From: Myxococcales bacterium
Lineage (GTDB): Bacteria > Myxococcota_A > Polyangia > Palsa-1104
Direction of reading: 5' to 3'
Assembly: GCA_003170275.1 (NCBI GenBank)
Contig: PNAM01000060.1
Location: 1 to 59,337, forward strand
Length of the DNA: 59,337 bases
Of the stretch, positions 6,955 to 15,878 are shown in pieces; positions within the stretch are counted from its first letter, which is position 1, and the number at the start of each line of letters is the position of its first letter. Position numbers and translations under genes: made by a program. The notes under the pieces were generated by a model that saw only the letters and a program-made list of their open reading frames with translations, had not been told where the DNA came from and made no database searches.

Positions 6955-9495
6955 ATGAAGGTAGTAACGCTCGCGCTCGCCGTCTCGCTCGCTTTGCTCG
7001 GCTGTGGACGCACCAACCTCGATCAGACCTCTCCCGACGCCAGTGCCTGCTCCGGAGCGCTGAGCTCGTGCGCCTCGGGATGCGCCGACCTCTCGTCCGA
7101 TCCACACAACTGCGGCGCGTGCGGCACCGATTGCGGCGCCCAGGTGTGCTCGGCCGGCGCCTGCGCGGCGTCGTGCGGCGCCGGGCTCACCGACTGTAGC
7201 GGCGCGTGCCTCGAGCTGACCAGCGATCCGCTCAACTGCGGCGGCTGTAACGTCGCCTGCCCGTCGGGCAGCGTGTGCGCGCTCGGCATGTGCACGACCG
7301 GCGGATGCCCCACCGGTCTCACCGACTGCAACGGCGGCTGCGTGGACGTCACCTCGGACGACCACGACTGCGGCGCCTGCGGCACCGCGTGCGGCAGCGG
7401 CACCACCTGCGTCGACGGGGCGTGCAGCTGCGCCGGCGGCGAGATGGCGTGCGCCAACGGCTGCGCGGACCTGGCGAGCGATCCGCTCAACTGCGGCAAG
7501 TGCGGCAACGCGTGCGGCACGGGGCTGGTCTGCGATCAGGGCATGTGCGCCAAGAGCTGCTCGAAGCCGCTCACCGATTGCAGCGGCGCGTGCGTCGACC
7601 TCACCTCGAACGACAAGAACTGCGGCAAGTGCACGGTCGTCTGCGGCGGCGGCCAGAGCTGCGACAACGGGCAGTGCGGCTGCGCCGGCGCGACCTGCAA
7701 CGGCACCTGCGTCGACACCGCGAGCGATCCGAAGAACTGCGGCAAGTGCGGCAACGCGTGCCCGGCCGGCGAGGTGTGCTCGCAGGGCCAGTGCGGCATG
7801 AGCTGCGGCAACCGGCTGACGGCCTGCGGCGGCGCGTGCGTCAACACCAACAACGACGACAAGAACTGCGGCGACTGCGGCGTGGCGTGCACCGGCGGAA
7901 AGTCGTGCCAGATGGGCCAGTGCCGCTGCGGCGCGGGCATGCGCTCGTGCAACGGCACCTGCGTCGACGTCGGATCCAATCCGAACCACTGCGGCAACTG
8001 CATGACCGTGTGCGGGGCCGGAGAAGCGTGCAGCCAGGGCCAGTGCGGCGCGGCGTGCGGCGGCGGGCTCACCCGCTGCAACGGCGCGTGCATCGATCCG
8101 AGCAAGGACAACGCCAACTGCGGCGGCTGCGGCGTGGTGTGCACCGGCACCGCGACCTGCCTGGGCGGCGCGTGCATCTGCCCCGGCAACCTCACGCAGT
8201 GCAACGGCGTGTGCGTCGACCTCACCTCGGACGCGATGCACTGCGGCTCGTGCCCCAAGGCGTGCGTCAACGGGCAGCTGTGCTCGAGCTCGATGTGCGC
8301 CACGCAGTGCGCGGCCGGGCAGACCGCGTGCGGGTTGTCGTGCGTGGACGAAAAGTCCGACGGAAACAACTGCGGCGCGTGCGGCGTGCGCTGCGCCGGC
8401 GGCACCTTCTGCACCAACAGCGTGTGCGCGTGCCCGAACAACGAGATGCGCTGCAACGGCGTGTGCACCGACACCTCGAGCGACCCGACCGCGTGCGGCA
8501 CATGCACCACGGTGTGCGGCGCAACGCAGGTGTGCTCGCAGTCGGTGTGCACCACCACCTGCGCCGCGACGCTCACCAACTGCTCCAACGCGTGCGTCGA
8601 TCTGAAGACCAACGACTTCGACTGCGGCGCGTGCGGCACGCAATGCTCCGGCGGCAGCGTCTGCACCAATGGCACCTGCACCTGCCAGACCGGGTTCACC
8701 TTCTGCGCGCCCGGCACCTGCGTCGATCTGAAGAACAACGCGCGCAACTGCGGCGCGTGCGGCACCGCGTGCGCGCCCGGTCACCTGTGCACCGGCGGCG
8801 TGTGCGACACCGCGTGCCAGCCGGGCCAGCTCATGTGCGGCGCCGGGTGCGCCGACCCGCAGACCGACGCGCGCAACTGCGGCGGCTGCGGCAATCGCTG
8901 CCCCGGCGGCCAGACCTGCCAGGCGGGCACGTGCGCCTGCCCGACCGGCGAGGCGACCTGCAACAACGGCTGCGCGAACTTGCAGAACGACAACCGCAAC
9001 TGCGGCGCGTGCGGCACCCGCTGCCCGCAAGGCGCGACCTGCACCGCCGGCGTCTGCGCGTGCCCGGCGGGCGACTCGGTGTGCATGCTCGGCGGCGGCG
9101 GCCCCGGTGGTGGTGGTGGTGGTGGTGGTGGTGGCGGCGGCATCTCGGCGTGCGTCGATCTGCAGACCAACGTGCAGAGCTGCGGCGCCTGCGGCACGCG
9201 CTGCAACATGGGCGAGGTGTGCGACAAGGGCGCGTGCAAGGTGGGCTGCGATCCGGGCCTCGCGCTGTGCACCGGGTCGTGCGTGGACCTCACCAGCACC
9301 AAGCAGCACTGCGGGTTCTGCAGCAGCGTGTGCGGCGGCAACCTTGTGTGCGTGAACAGCGCGTGCGCCTGCCCGGCGGGCACCACCAACTGCTCCGGCC
9401 AGTGCGCCGACCTCACCAGCGGCAACCAGAACTGCGGCGCGTGCGGCACCGCGTGCACCGCCGGCAAGACCTGCGTCAACAGCATGTGCCAGTAG
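6955..9495 (+). CDS. Cys-rich lipoprotein with 19 STIG1-like repeats
   Basis: 846 residues. The ATG at 6955 follows AAGGAG by 8 bases; a GTG at 6946 would overlap the ribosome site and is rejected. MKVVTLALAVSLALLGC is a lipoprotein signal. The whole mature part consists of 19 copies of a unit of about 44 residues centred on SDPxNCGACGxxC, with preceding CxxxCVDL and following GxxCxxGxC, so well over 150 cysteines, presumably disulfide-bonded. In many Myxococcota such proteins carry the false name 'tryptophan synthase alpha chain'; the repeats resemble STIG1. Repeat 17 is preceded by a Gly run encoded by (GGT)9. The function is probably adhesive or structural at the surface. It is followed 38 bases later by an OmpA-type gene. 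Confidence 0.85.
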   Translation: MKVVTLALAVSLALLGCGRTNLDQTSPDASACSGALSSCASGCADLSSDPHNCGACGTDCGAQVCSAGACAASCGAGLTDCSGACLELTSDPLNCGGCNVACPSGSVCALGMCTTGGCPTGLTDCNGGCVDVTSDDHDCGACGTACGSGTTCVDGACSCAGGEMACANGCADLASDPLNCGKCGNACGTGLVCDQGMCAKSCSKPLTDCSGACVDLTSNDKNCGKCTVVCGGGQSCDNGQCGCAGATCNGTCVDTASDPKNCGKCGNACPAGEVCSQGQCGMSCGNRLTACGGACVNTNNDDKNCGDCGVACTGGKSCQMGQCRCGAGMRSCNGTCVDVGSNPNHCGNCMTVCGAGEACSQGQCGAACGGGLTRCNGACIDPSKDNANCGGCGVVCTGTATCLGGACICPGNLTQCNGVCVDLTSDAMHCGSCPKACVNGQLCSSSMCATQCAAGQTACGLSCVDEKSDGNNCGACGVRCAGGTFCTNSVCACPNNEMRCNGVCTDTSSDPTACGTCTTVCGATQVCSQSVCTTTCAATLTNCSNACVDLKTNDFDCGACGTQCSGGSVCTNGTCTCQTGFTFCAPGTCVDLKNNARNCGACGTACAPGHLCTGGVCDTACQPGQLMCGAGCADPQTDARNCGGCGNRCPGGQTCQAGTCACPTGEATCNNGCANLQNDNRNCGACGTRCPQGATCTAGVCACPAGDSVCMLGGGGPGGGGGGGGGGGGISACVDLQTNVQSCGACGTRCNMGEVCDKGACKVGCDPGLALCTGSCVDLTSTKQHCGFCSSVCGGNLVCVNSACACPAGTTNCSGQCADLTSGNQNCGACGTACTAGKTCVNSMCQ
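9106..9132 (+). repeat. (GGT)9 trinucleotide run
   Basis: Nine uninterrupted GGT units encode a Gly run inside the Cys-rich repeat protein. Because the unit is 3 bases, slippage would change linker length without shifting the frame. Confidence 0.8.
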
Positions 9496-9533
9496 CTGCG
9501 ACTTCGTAAAACCCACTGAATGCGAGTGAAGAA

Positions 9534-11696
9534 ATGACGAAATGCCTGTTGTGCGTTTTTCTCCTGTGCGCGCCGACGCTGGCGCTGGCGCAGCCCGCTG
9601 GTGATCCCGGCATGACGGAGACGGCGCCGCCGGTGGTCAGGCCGGCGCCCAAGCCGACCGAGCTGCCGCGCTCAGGGCCGGTGCTGGTGTCGCGCTCGGA
9701 GCCCACCGAGGTTCACGAGACCACGGATGCGTCGGTCACCTGGATCAGCGCGGAGAAGGCGGGCGTGGGCGCGGCGGCCGAGGTCTACGATCGCGTGGTC
9801 GCGCCGACGCTGAGCGGGCCGATCGGCCTGTTTCGCACGCTGACCGGCGAGGCGGGCGGACGCAACACCTTCCGCGTCGGCATCCACCTCGGCGGCTTCC
9901 GCCAGGACGGGCTGGTGGTCGCGGGCAACGGCTCGGTCAAGGGCGACTCGAACGCGAACTTCAGCGGCAACCTGACCATCGGCTACACGCCGTGGAAGTA
10001 CCTCGAGACCTACGTGAGCCTGGCGTCGACCTCGAACCAGAACACGCGCACCGACACGGGCCGCAGCGATCCCGAGGTGATCATGGCGCTCGGCGATCTG
10101 GCGGTCGGGCTCAAGGGGCGCATCCCGGTGCTGCCGTTCTCCGACGTCGCGCTGCACGCCGGCGTGCGCTTCCTCAGCTCGCCGAGCGGGATCAGCTTCA
10201 ACGGCCAGTCGACCAACTTCGCCATCGACGCGATCTCCTCGTGGGATCTGCGCAAGGCGCTGCCCCGGCGCAACGTGCCGCTGCGCATCCACTTGAACTT
10301 CGGGTTCCTGCTCGATCAGTCGGCGACGCTCCTGCCGGCGTCGCAGTGCGCGAGCTCGACGGGAAACGACGCGTGCATCCGTTCGCGCGCGGTGGAGAGC
10401 TTCGCCTATGGTCTCGGCTCGGACCGGTTGCGGCTCGCGCTCGCGGTCGATGCGCCGGTGGCGATCCGATCGGTGGGGTTGCAGCCGCTGATCGAATATC
10501 ACGCCGACATCGCCGTCGGCGACGGGGATCAGACGCTGTACAACGCGCTGAAGTCGTCGGTGCCGGGGGATCGCCTGACCAGCCGGAGCGCGCAGTGGAT
10601 CACGCTCGGCGTGCGGCTGCGGCCGGTGGCGGGCCTGGTCCTCGACGCGGGGCTGGACATCGGCCTGGCCAGCCCGGGGTTCATCTACGGGCCGCCGGTG
10701 CCGGCGTGGAATATCGTCGCCGGCGCGGCCTACGCGTACGATCCGGCGGCGCGTTCGCCGTCGAAGATCCAGGTGGTCACCAAGACCATCACGCGCGAGA
10801 TCGTGCGCGGGCCGGTGGTCGGCAAGATCCGCGGCATCGTGCGCGACGCCACCACCAAGAAGCCGCTGTCGAACACCACCGTGCGTTACACCAACCGCCG
10901 CGAGGCGCCGCAGCTCTCGAGCGAGGACGGCACGTTCGTCTCGTACGGCTTCGTGCCGGGACCGGTCACGATGGAGGTCGCGCGCGAGAACTACGACACC
11001 GCCAAGATCGAAGCCAGCGCGATCGCCAACGGCGAGACGCCGATCGACGTGCAGCTCACGCCCAAGCCGCCGGCGGCGGGGACGGTGCACGGGCGCGTGG
11101 CCGATGCGACGGGTTCGACGGTGCAGGCGGCGGTGCACGTGACGTCGGCGAGCGGCGCGGTCATCGAAGCCGAGCAGGACTCGACCGGGTTCAGCGCCAA
11201 GCTGCCGCCGGGCGACTACGCGGTGGTGGCGGAGGCGACCGGTTTTTTGGCCAAGCAGAAGATGGTCAACGTTTCGGCCGGGCAGCTGCTCACCGTCGAC
11301 GTGGTGCTGCCGAAGAAGCCGGCCGTCTCGCACGCGACGCTCGCGGCGGGCGGGATCGCGATCAAGGGCGCGGTCCACTTCGGCAACACCGACGCGCTGC
11401 TTCGCCCCGACGGGGAGCAGCTGCTCGACGAGGTCGCCGACGTGATCCTGCGCAATGCGCAGCTCAAGAAGATCCGCATCGAGGGCCACACCGACAACCG
11501 CGGCAGCGCCGAGAAGAACGTGGTGCTGTCGCGCGAGCGGGCCTTCGCGGCGATGGGTTACCTGGTCAAGCAGGGAGTGGATCCGTCGCGGCTGGTGGCC
11601 GACGGCTACGGCGGGTCGCAGCCGCTGGCGCCCAACGTGACGCCCTCCAACCGCAGCCGCAACCGCCGCCTGGTCTTCAAGCTCCTCGACGAGTAG
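9534..11696 (+). CDS. OmpA-family outer-membrane protein with regulatory-like domains
   Basis: 720 residues. Signal peptide (MTKCLLCVFLLCAPTLALA), then about 400 residues of strand-rich sequence likely to form a beta-barrel (GRNTFRVGIHLGGFRQDG onward). Two carboxypeptidase-regulatory-like beta-sandwich units follow (about 430-600, KIRGIVRDATTKKPLSNTTVRYT and GTVHGRVADATGSTVQAAV). The C-terminus is an OmpA peptidoglycan-binding domain (HFGNTDALLRPDGEQLL, IEGHTDNRGS, LSRERAFAAMGYL, NRSRNRRLVF). It would tie the outer membrane to peptidoglycan. The pairing of a Cys-rich surface protein with an OmpA-domain barrel recalls TraA/TraB of Myxococcus outer-membrane exchange, but the domains differ. It converges with the protease gene, overlapping its 3' end by 20 bases. 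Confidence 0.85.
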   Translation: MTKCLLCVFLLCAPTLALAQPAGDPGMTETAPPVVRPAPKPTELPRSGPVLVSRSEPTEVHETTDASVTWISAEKAGVGAAAEVYDRVVAPTLSGPIGLFRTLTGEAGGRNTFRVGIHLGGFRQDGLVVAGNGSVKGDSNANFSGNLTIGYTPWKYLETYVSLASTSNQNTRTDTGRSDPEVIMALGDLAVGLKGRIPVLPFSDVALHAGVRFLSSPSGISFNGQSTNFAIDAISSWDLRKALPRRNVPLRIHLNFGFLLDQSATLLPASQCASSTGNDACIRSRAVESFAYGLGSDRLRLALAVDAPVAIRSVGLQPLIEYHADIAVGDGDQTLYNALKSSVPGDRLTSRSAQWITLGVRLRPVAGLVLDAGLDIGLASPGFIYGPPVPAWNIVAGAAYAYDPAARSPSKIQVVTKTITREIVRGPVVGKIRGIVRDATTKKPLSNTTVRYTNRREAPQLSSEDGTFVSYGFVPGPVTMEVARENYDTAKIEASAIANGETPIDVQLTPKPPAAGTVHGRVADATGSTVQAAVHVTSASGAVIEAEQDSTGFSAKLPPGDYAVVAEATGFLAKQKMVNVSAGQLLTVDVVLPKKPAVSHATLAAGGIAIKGAVHFGNTDALLRPDGEQLLDEVADVILRNAQLKKIRIEGHTDNRGSAEKNVVLSRERAFAAMGYLVKQGVDPSRLVADGYGGSQPLAPNVTPSNRSRNRRLVFKLLDE

Positions 11697-13185
11697 CGCG
11701 TCGCAGGACGCCCAGCGCGAGCAGCACGAACGCGAGCGCCCAACCCGAAGACGACGGAGTCCGACCGAGCTGGCAGGCGCAGCTGGCGGGCGGGTGCGCG
11801 GGCATCTCGGCCATGGGCGGGTTGAGCACGCGCAGCGCCGCGGCGGGCTGCACCAGGCCGAAGCCGTAGAAGTCGTCGTGGCCGGTCGCGTCCGGCGAGG
11901 CGAACGGCGACTGCTTGGCCGTCGAGCGCAGCACCGCTTCGAGATCGCTGGCGGTGCGCGTCGGCGCCGCGCTCACCAGCAGACCGAAGATGCCGGCCAC
12001 GATCGGGCAAGCGGACGAGGTGCCGCCGAACGACGCCACGTAGTCGCCCGGATCGTCGCCGTCGGCGCCCGAGATGTCGGTCGACAAGGTGCCGGTCGGC
12101 GCCACCACCGCCACCGCCGCGCCCGAGTTGGAGAACTGCGCCACCTCGCCGAAGTTGTTGACCGCACCGACGGTGGTGATGCCGGGGACCGCTTCCAGCT
12201 CGTCGGCGCCGAGCGCGCGGGCGTCGTTGCCGGCGGCGAACACCACCAGCGCGCCCAGCCCGCCGCGGCCCTGCTCGTGGACCAGCGTGATCGCGTCGGC
12301 GAGCGGCTGCGGCACCGGCGTCGGATCCTTGAAGCCCCAGCTGTTGGACGCGACCGCCGCGCCGGAGTCGAGCACGAACTGGAACGCGTCCATGTCGGCG
12401 GAGATCGGGATGATCCCCATGCCGCTGCCGTCGAGCAGGCGCACGCAGCGCAAACGGCAGCCCGGGCACGCACCCGCCACGCCGATGCCGTTTCCCGTCG
12501 ACGCGGCGGCCAGCCCGGCGCAGGCGGTGCCGTGCGCGTTGCCGGTCACGTTGGGCGTGTACGACGGATCGGTGGTGCCGTTGATCACGTCCATGCCCGG
12601 ATCGATCTTGTCGCGTAGGTCGGGATGATTCTGATCGCAGCCGTTGTCGATCACCACGATCCCCACCTCGGGCTTGCCGCTCTCGATGCGCCAGGCGTCC
12701 TCCATGTCGAGGTTCTGGAAGAACCACTGGCCGGGGTAGCGCGGATCGTTGGGCGGGAGCTGGAGGTCGGCGTGCACGCGCGCGAAGGCCAGATCGGGGA
12801 GCGCCTGCTGCACGCGCCTGCCGAACGTCACGTGACGCTGCAGGCGATCGGCCAGCGCCAGGCCGTCTTCTCCGTCGGTGGCGCTCTCGACCAGCCACAT
12901 GCGAATCGCCGGCATGAGCGCGCGAATCGGCCGCACACCGAGCTCGTCGAGCGCCTTGGGATCCTCTCCCGGGGCGAGCTGCACGATCGCGCGCTTGCCC
13001 AGCCACGCCGGCGCGGATCGCCCGCTCGCCACGTCGGTGAAGCGCACCGCCGCGAGCCCCGCCCCCGCCTGTGACCCGCCGAGCCGGATCACCTGGCGCA
13101 GGTGCGCTCCGTCGCGCAGCGTAGGCGTGGCGGACGCGGCGCCGCCGAGCACAATCGAGAGCACGACGGCGGTTGTCCAGCGCAT
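11677..13185 (-). CDS. Subtilisin-like (S8) serine protease with MYXO-CTERM-like tail
   Basis: 502 residues: signal peptide, propeptide-like region to about residue 145, then an S8 catalytic domain. The catalytic triad is visible as Asp180 (VVIDNGCD), His218 (GNAHGTACAG) and Ser390 (GGTSSACPIVAG). The C-terminus has a Cys pair (SCAC), a hydrophobic stretch (GWALAFVLLALGVL) and RRATRR, matching the MYXO-CTERM-type sorting tail used for surface anchoring or type II secretion-linked processing in Myxococcota. The ATG at 13185 is 24 bases from the divergent lipoprotein gene and has no clear ribosome site, in line with a leaderless mRNA. Role: extracellular protein degradation, perhaps predation. 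Confidence 0.9.
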   Translation of the reverse strand: MRWTTAVVLSIVLGGAASATPTLRDGAHLRQVIRLGGSQAGAGLAAVRFTDVASGRSAPAWLGKRAIVQLAPGEDPKALDELGVRPIRALMPAIRMWLVESATDGEDGLALADRLQRHVTFGRRVQQALPDLAFARVHADLQLPPNDPRYPGQWFFQNLDMEDAWRIESGKPEVGIVVIDNGCDQNHPDLRDKIDPGMDVINGTTDPSYTPNVTGNAHGTACAGLAAASTGNGIGVAGACPGCRLRCVRLLDGSGMGIIPISADMDAFQFVLDSGAAVASNSWGFKDPTPVPQPLADAITLVHEQGRGGLGALVVFAAGNDARALGADELEAVPGITTVGAVNNFGEVAQFSNSGAAVAVVAPTGTLSTDISGADGDDPGDYVASFGGTSSACPIVAGIFGLLVSAAPTRTASDLEAVLRSTAKQSPFASPDATGHDDFYGFGLVQPAAALRVLNPPMAEMPAHPPASCACQLGRTPSSSGWALAFVLLALGVLRRATRRGA

Positions 13186-13193
13186 CTACTCTA

Positions 13194-13203
13194 ATGATAT
13201 CAT
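13194..13203. promoter_or_regulatory. Palindromic -10 element shared by two divergent genes
   Basis: ATGATATCAT is self-complementary and occupies the middle of the 24-base gap between divergent start codons. Read to the right, TATCAT (13198-13203) ends 6 bases before the ATG at 13210. Read to the left, TATCAT (13199-13194) ends 8 bases before the ATG at 13185. One symmetric -10 element could thus drive both genes as leaderless mRNAs. No good -35 is seen on either side. Confidence 0.5.
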
Positions 13204-13209
13204 CGGCCC

Positions 13210-13968
13210 ATGCGCGTGAGTGGATGCATCTTTTCGCTTTTCCTCGTCGCTGGCTGCGGGAACGGCGGCAACGTCGCGATGGACATGACTCCCTCGCCGG
13301 ACCTGTCGCCGCAGGGCTGCATGCACACCGTCCCGTGCTCGGATCAGTCGGTGCAGCAGCTCCCGCTGTTCCGGCCGGTCAACATGGCCACCGTCGGCAA
13401 CACCAGCGCCGGCGACGTGTTCACCAGCACCATCGACGCGAGCGCCGGCGGCGTCACGCCCACCCTCTCGTACGTCTACGTCAAGTTCACCGCGACCGGC
13501 ATGCAGCGCGTCGACGTCGGCGACGAGGATGCGCTCGCCTCGCAGGACTGGGACGTGGCCTTCCGCCGCTTCATCATCCGCTTGAACAGCGGCGTGAGCG
13601 GGCCGTCGTGCGTGACCGCGGGCCGCACCGCCACCGGCACCACCTTCGACGGGCTCACCGCGGTGCCCGCCGCCCTCGACTACCGCACCGAGGAATACTT
13701 CACCGCCACCTGCGACTACGTGCCGGACGGCTCGGGCCTGATGAGCCCGGGCGTAGCGCTGCAGAGCTTTTGGGAGTACCCCGGCTGCGTGAAGATGACC
13801 GGCAACGTGTTCGTCCTCGCGCTGGCCGACGGGCGCAACCTCAAGCTGCAGGTGACGGCGTACTACTCGACGGCGATCCAGATGACCTGCGACACCACCG
13901 GTATGGTCGACAACACGATGGCGACCGGCGCCGGCAGCTACCAGGTGAAGTGGGCGCTCTTGCCGTGA
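13210..13968 (+). CDS. HmuY-family lipoprotein
   Basis: 252 residues with a lipoprotein signal (MRVSGCIFSLFLVAGC, Cys16) and a beta-rich body that carries the HmuY-like signature YVYVKFTATG... ASQDWDVAFRRFIIRLNSGVSGPS. HmuY of Porphyromonas binds haem; homologs are frequent as surface lipoproteins in Myxococcota and Bacteroidota, usually near TonB-dependent receptors. Here no receptor is adjacent (the only one is at 40.6-43.3 kb). The next gene, a metalloprotease, overlaps its stop by GTGA and is surely cotranscribed, so release of haem or metal from protein by proteolysis followed by capture is a plausible joint role (inference). Ligand residues cannot be assigned by eye. Confidence 0.75.
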   Translation: MRVSGCIFSLFLVAGCGNGGNVAMDMTPSPDLSPQGCMHTVPCSDQSVQQLPLFRPVNMATVGNTSAGDVFTSTIDASAGGVTPTLSYVYVKFTATGMQRVDVGDEDALASQDWDVAFRRFIIRLNSGVSGPSCVTAGRTATGTTFDGLTAVPAALDYRTEEYFTATCDYVPDGSGLMSPGVALQSFWEYPGCVKMTGNVFVLALADGRNLKLQVTAYYSTAIQMTCDTTGMVDNTMATGAGSYQVKWALLP

Positions 13969-15527
13969 GGTACGCACTCGCCGGGCTGCTCCTGTGGGGC
14001 GGGATCGCGCAGGCGCGGCCCAACACGCCGGGCTCGACCGACCTGCACCACTACGCGGCGGGGGAGACCGTCGAGAGCGTCGACTCGGCGGGCGGCCACT
14101 TCAAGCTGTTCTTCACCCGCAGCGGCGCCGACGCGGTGCCGCTCGATGACGCCGACGCCAACGGGATTCCCGACAACGTCGACGAGGTCTCGGCGCTCTA
14201 CGAAGAGGTGCTGGCGTTCTACCAGAGCCTGGGCTTCCGCACGCCGATCTCGGACGCAGCCACGCCGGGCGACAACGGCGGCGACGGGCGCTTCGACGTG
14301 TACCTGCTCGACTTCGCCGGCGGCGCCGACGGCTCGTTCGTGCGCGAGACCTGCGACGCCGCGAGCGTGTGCTCGGGGTACATGGTGCAAGAGAACGATT
14401 TCCTGGGCTACCCGTATCCCTCGCGCACCTACGGCAACCGCGTGCTGGCGTCGCACGAATTTTTTCACGCGGTGCAGGCGGCCTACGACGATTCGGAGTC
14501 GACCATCGTCGCCGAGGGCACGGCGGTGTGGGCGACCGAGCGCTTCGATCCGACGCTCAACGACTTCGAGGGGTTCGTCGCCGGCTACTTGACCCGTCCC
14601 GATCACTCGCTGTACGTGCCGCTGCCCGGGCCGGTCAGCGACTTCAGCTACGGCTCGTGCATCTTCTTTCAGTTCCTCGACGAGAAATACGGCGACTCGA
14701 CCATTCGCGAGCTGTGGGAGGCGTCGGTCGGACCGCCCGACTGGTTCGGCTCGCTCGACGGCCTGCTGGCCACGCACCAGAGCTCGTTCGCCGAGGCGTT
14801 CAGCACGTTCTCGCGCTGGAACCTGTTCACCGGCAAGCGCGCCAACCCGATGCTCGGCTACGCGCGCGGCTCGGGCTACACGCTGGTCACGTCCGAAGCC
14901 GATCCAGCGCCGCTGACGATCATGTCCTTGCGCATCTTTCCGGCCGCGAGCAACTACTTCGCGCTGCCGCCGGCGGGACGCGCGAACATGGACGTGTCGC
15001 TGGTGCCGGCGCCGGGCGTGGACTCGAGCGCGCTCAGGCTCGCGCTCTCGGTGCTGCGTGGCAACATGCTCTCCGATCCGATCCTCGCCGATGCGTCCTT
15101 GCGCGCGAGCGCCGCCACCGACGGCGCGGACCAGCTGTTCGTGGTGGTCGCCGACACCGCCGAGAGCGGCGAGAGCCTGCGGCCCGGCCTGTGCGCGGGC
15201 GATCCGTCCGAGGTCGACGCGTGCCGCGCGCAGCTCGGCGCGGGTCCGGCGGATATGGGGACGGCCCCGCCGGGGTCGGGCGGCGGCTGCTCGTTCGCGA
15301 GCGCGTCACCGAACGTCACGCCCGCCTTGCTGGTCGTGCTCCTGCTGGCGGGCCTGGCGTGGCGCGGGCGTCGCGCGCTCGGGCTAGTCGCCGCGCTGCT
15401 GCTCGCCGCCTGCCCCAAACCGGGGACGCCATGCCTCACGCCCATCCCGTCGACCACGCTCTACCAGGTCTACTGCGACGTGCTCAACAAGGTGCTGTGC
15501 TTCTCGACGACGCAGGTCGACATATGA
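13965..15527 (+). CDS. Putative zinc metalloprotease, reading frame runs into lipoprotein-like tail
   Basis: GTG start overlaps the HmuY stop. Signal peptide MRYALAGLLLWGGIAQA, then a protease domain with HEFFH (His164 on) and a downstream EGTAVWATERF typical of the myxobacterial metalloprotease group named after MXAN_6640. Around residue 440 a MYXO-CTERM-like tail appears (GGGCSFASAS, hydrophobic stretch, WRGRR). There should be a stop here, but the frame continues through a lipobox-like LVAALLLAAC into CPKPGTPC and ends at TGA 15525-15527. So two genes seem fused in frame, or the second starts inside the first at GTG 15336 or TTG 15327. The protease body up to about 15385 is secure; the tail is not. 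Confidence 0.8.
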   Translation: MRYALAGLLLWGGIAQARPNTPGSTDLHHYAAGETVESVDSAGGHFKLFFTRSGADAVPLDDADANGIPDNVDEVSALYEEVLAFYQSLGFRTPISDAATPGDNGGDGRFDVYLLDFAGGADGSFVRETCDAASVCSGYMVQENDFLGYPYPSRTYGNRVLASHEFFHAVQAAYDDSESTIVAEGTAVWATERFDPTLNDFEGFVAGYLTRPDHSLYVPLPGPVSDFSYGSCIFFQFLDEKYGDSTIRELWEASVGPPDWFGSLDGLLATHQSSFAEAFSTFSRWNLFTGKRANPMLGYARGSGYTLVTSEADPAPLTIMSLRIFPAASNYFALPPAGRANMDVSLVPAPGVDSSALRLALSVLRGNMLSDPILADASLRASAATDGADQLFVVVADTAESGESLRPGLCAGDPSEVDACRAQLGAGPADMGTAPPGSGGGCSFASASPNVTPALLVVLLLAGLAWRGRRALGLVAALLLAACPKPGTPCLTPIPSTTLYQVYCDVLNKVLCFSTTQVDI

Positions 15528-15878
15528 CCCGGCGGTCTGAGGGTCGGTGACTCTCTCGAGCTCCCGTGGACCCTGCAGGGCGCGCTGCCCGCGGGCGACT
15601 ATCATTTGATGATCCGCGGGTTCCAACCCACGCTCGATGCGACGCTCGAGATCGACCTCCTCTATCGGCCGCAAGGATCGGGCGGGCAGCGCCTGGCGAC
15701 GGCGACCGTGTCGGACGCGGCGCAGGGGGTCGACGGCGGATTTCCCGGCGACATCAACCTGGTGCTGACCGCGCCGCCGGTGATGCCGTCGTGCGGCGAC
15801 ACGCTGGTGGTGCGCATCAAGTTTGCGCAGGGCTCGTCGCCCTACTCCGACCTCGACGTCATGTTGATCACGCCCTGA
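15336..15878 (+). pseudogene. Lipoprotein gene interrupted by in-frame TGA
   Basis: The codons after the TGA at 15525-15527 stay open in the same frame to 15878 and read on naturally: before it STTQVDI, after it PGGLRVGDSLELPW, and later a beta-rich domain ending SDLDVMLITP. A single CGA-to-TGA change would restore one lipoprotein of about 180 residues with lipobox LLLAAC and paired Cys (CPKPGTPC, YCDV, VLC). The downstream 90-residue piece could only start at ATG 15606 or 15609, without a ribosome site. The start codon is uncertain because the upstream protease frame runs straight in. Either a decayed gene or a sequencing error. Confidence 0.6.

Noticed and set aside
6955..9495. Call as tryptophan synthase alpha chain
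   Set aside because: A frequent database misannotation for such Cys-rich repeat proteins; no TIM-barrel or catalytic residues are present.
7275..9509. A 744-residue Arg-rich plus-strand frame
   Set aside because: It is a +1 shadow of the Cys-rich repeat gene and consists of Arg/Leu/His repeats only.
6550..9516. A 988-residue Ala/Arg/His-rich reading frame on the minus strand across the Cys-rich gene
   Set aside because: It is the antisense shadow of the repeat protein, has no recognisable motif and owes its length to the repeated high-GC codons.
15525..15527. TGA as a selenocysteine codon
   Set aside because: No selenocysteine insertion element was looked for or seen after it, and the surrounding residues (VDI-PGG) do not resemble a selenoprotein motif; nonsense mutation is simpler.
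13173..15527. One 784-residue frame from 13173
   Set aside because: The part before 13965 is the shadow of the HmuY gene; only the section from GTG 13965 carries a signal peptide and a protease domain.
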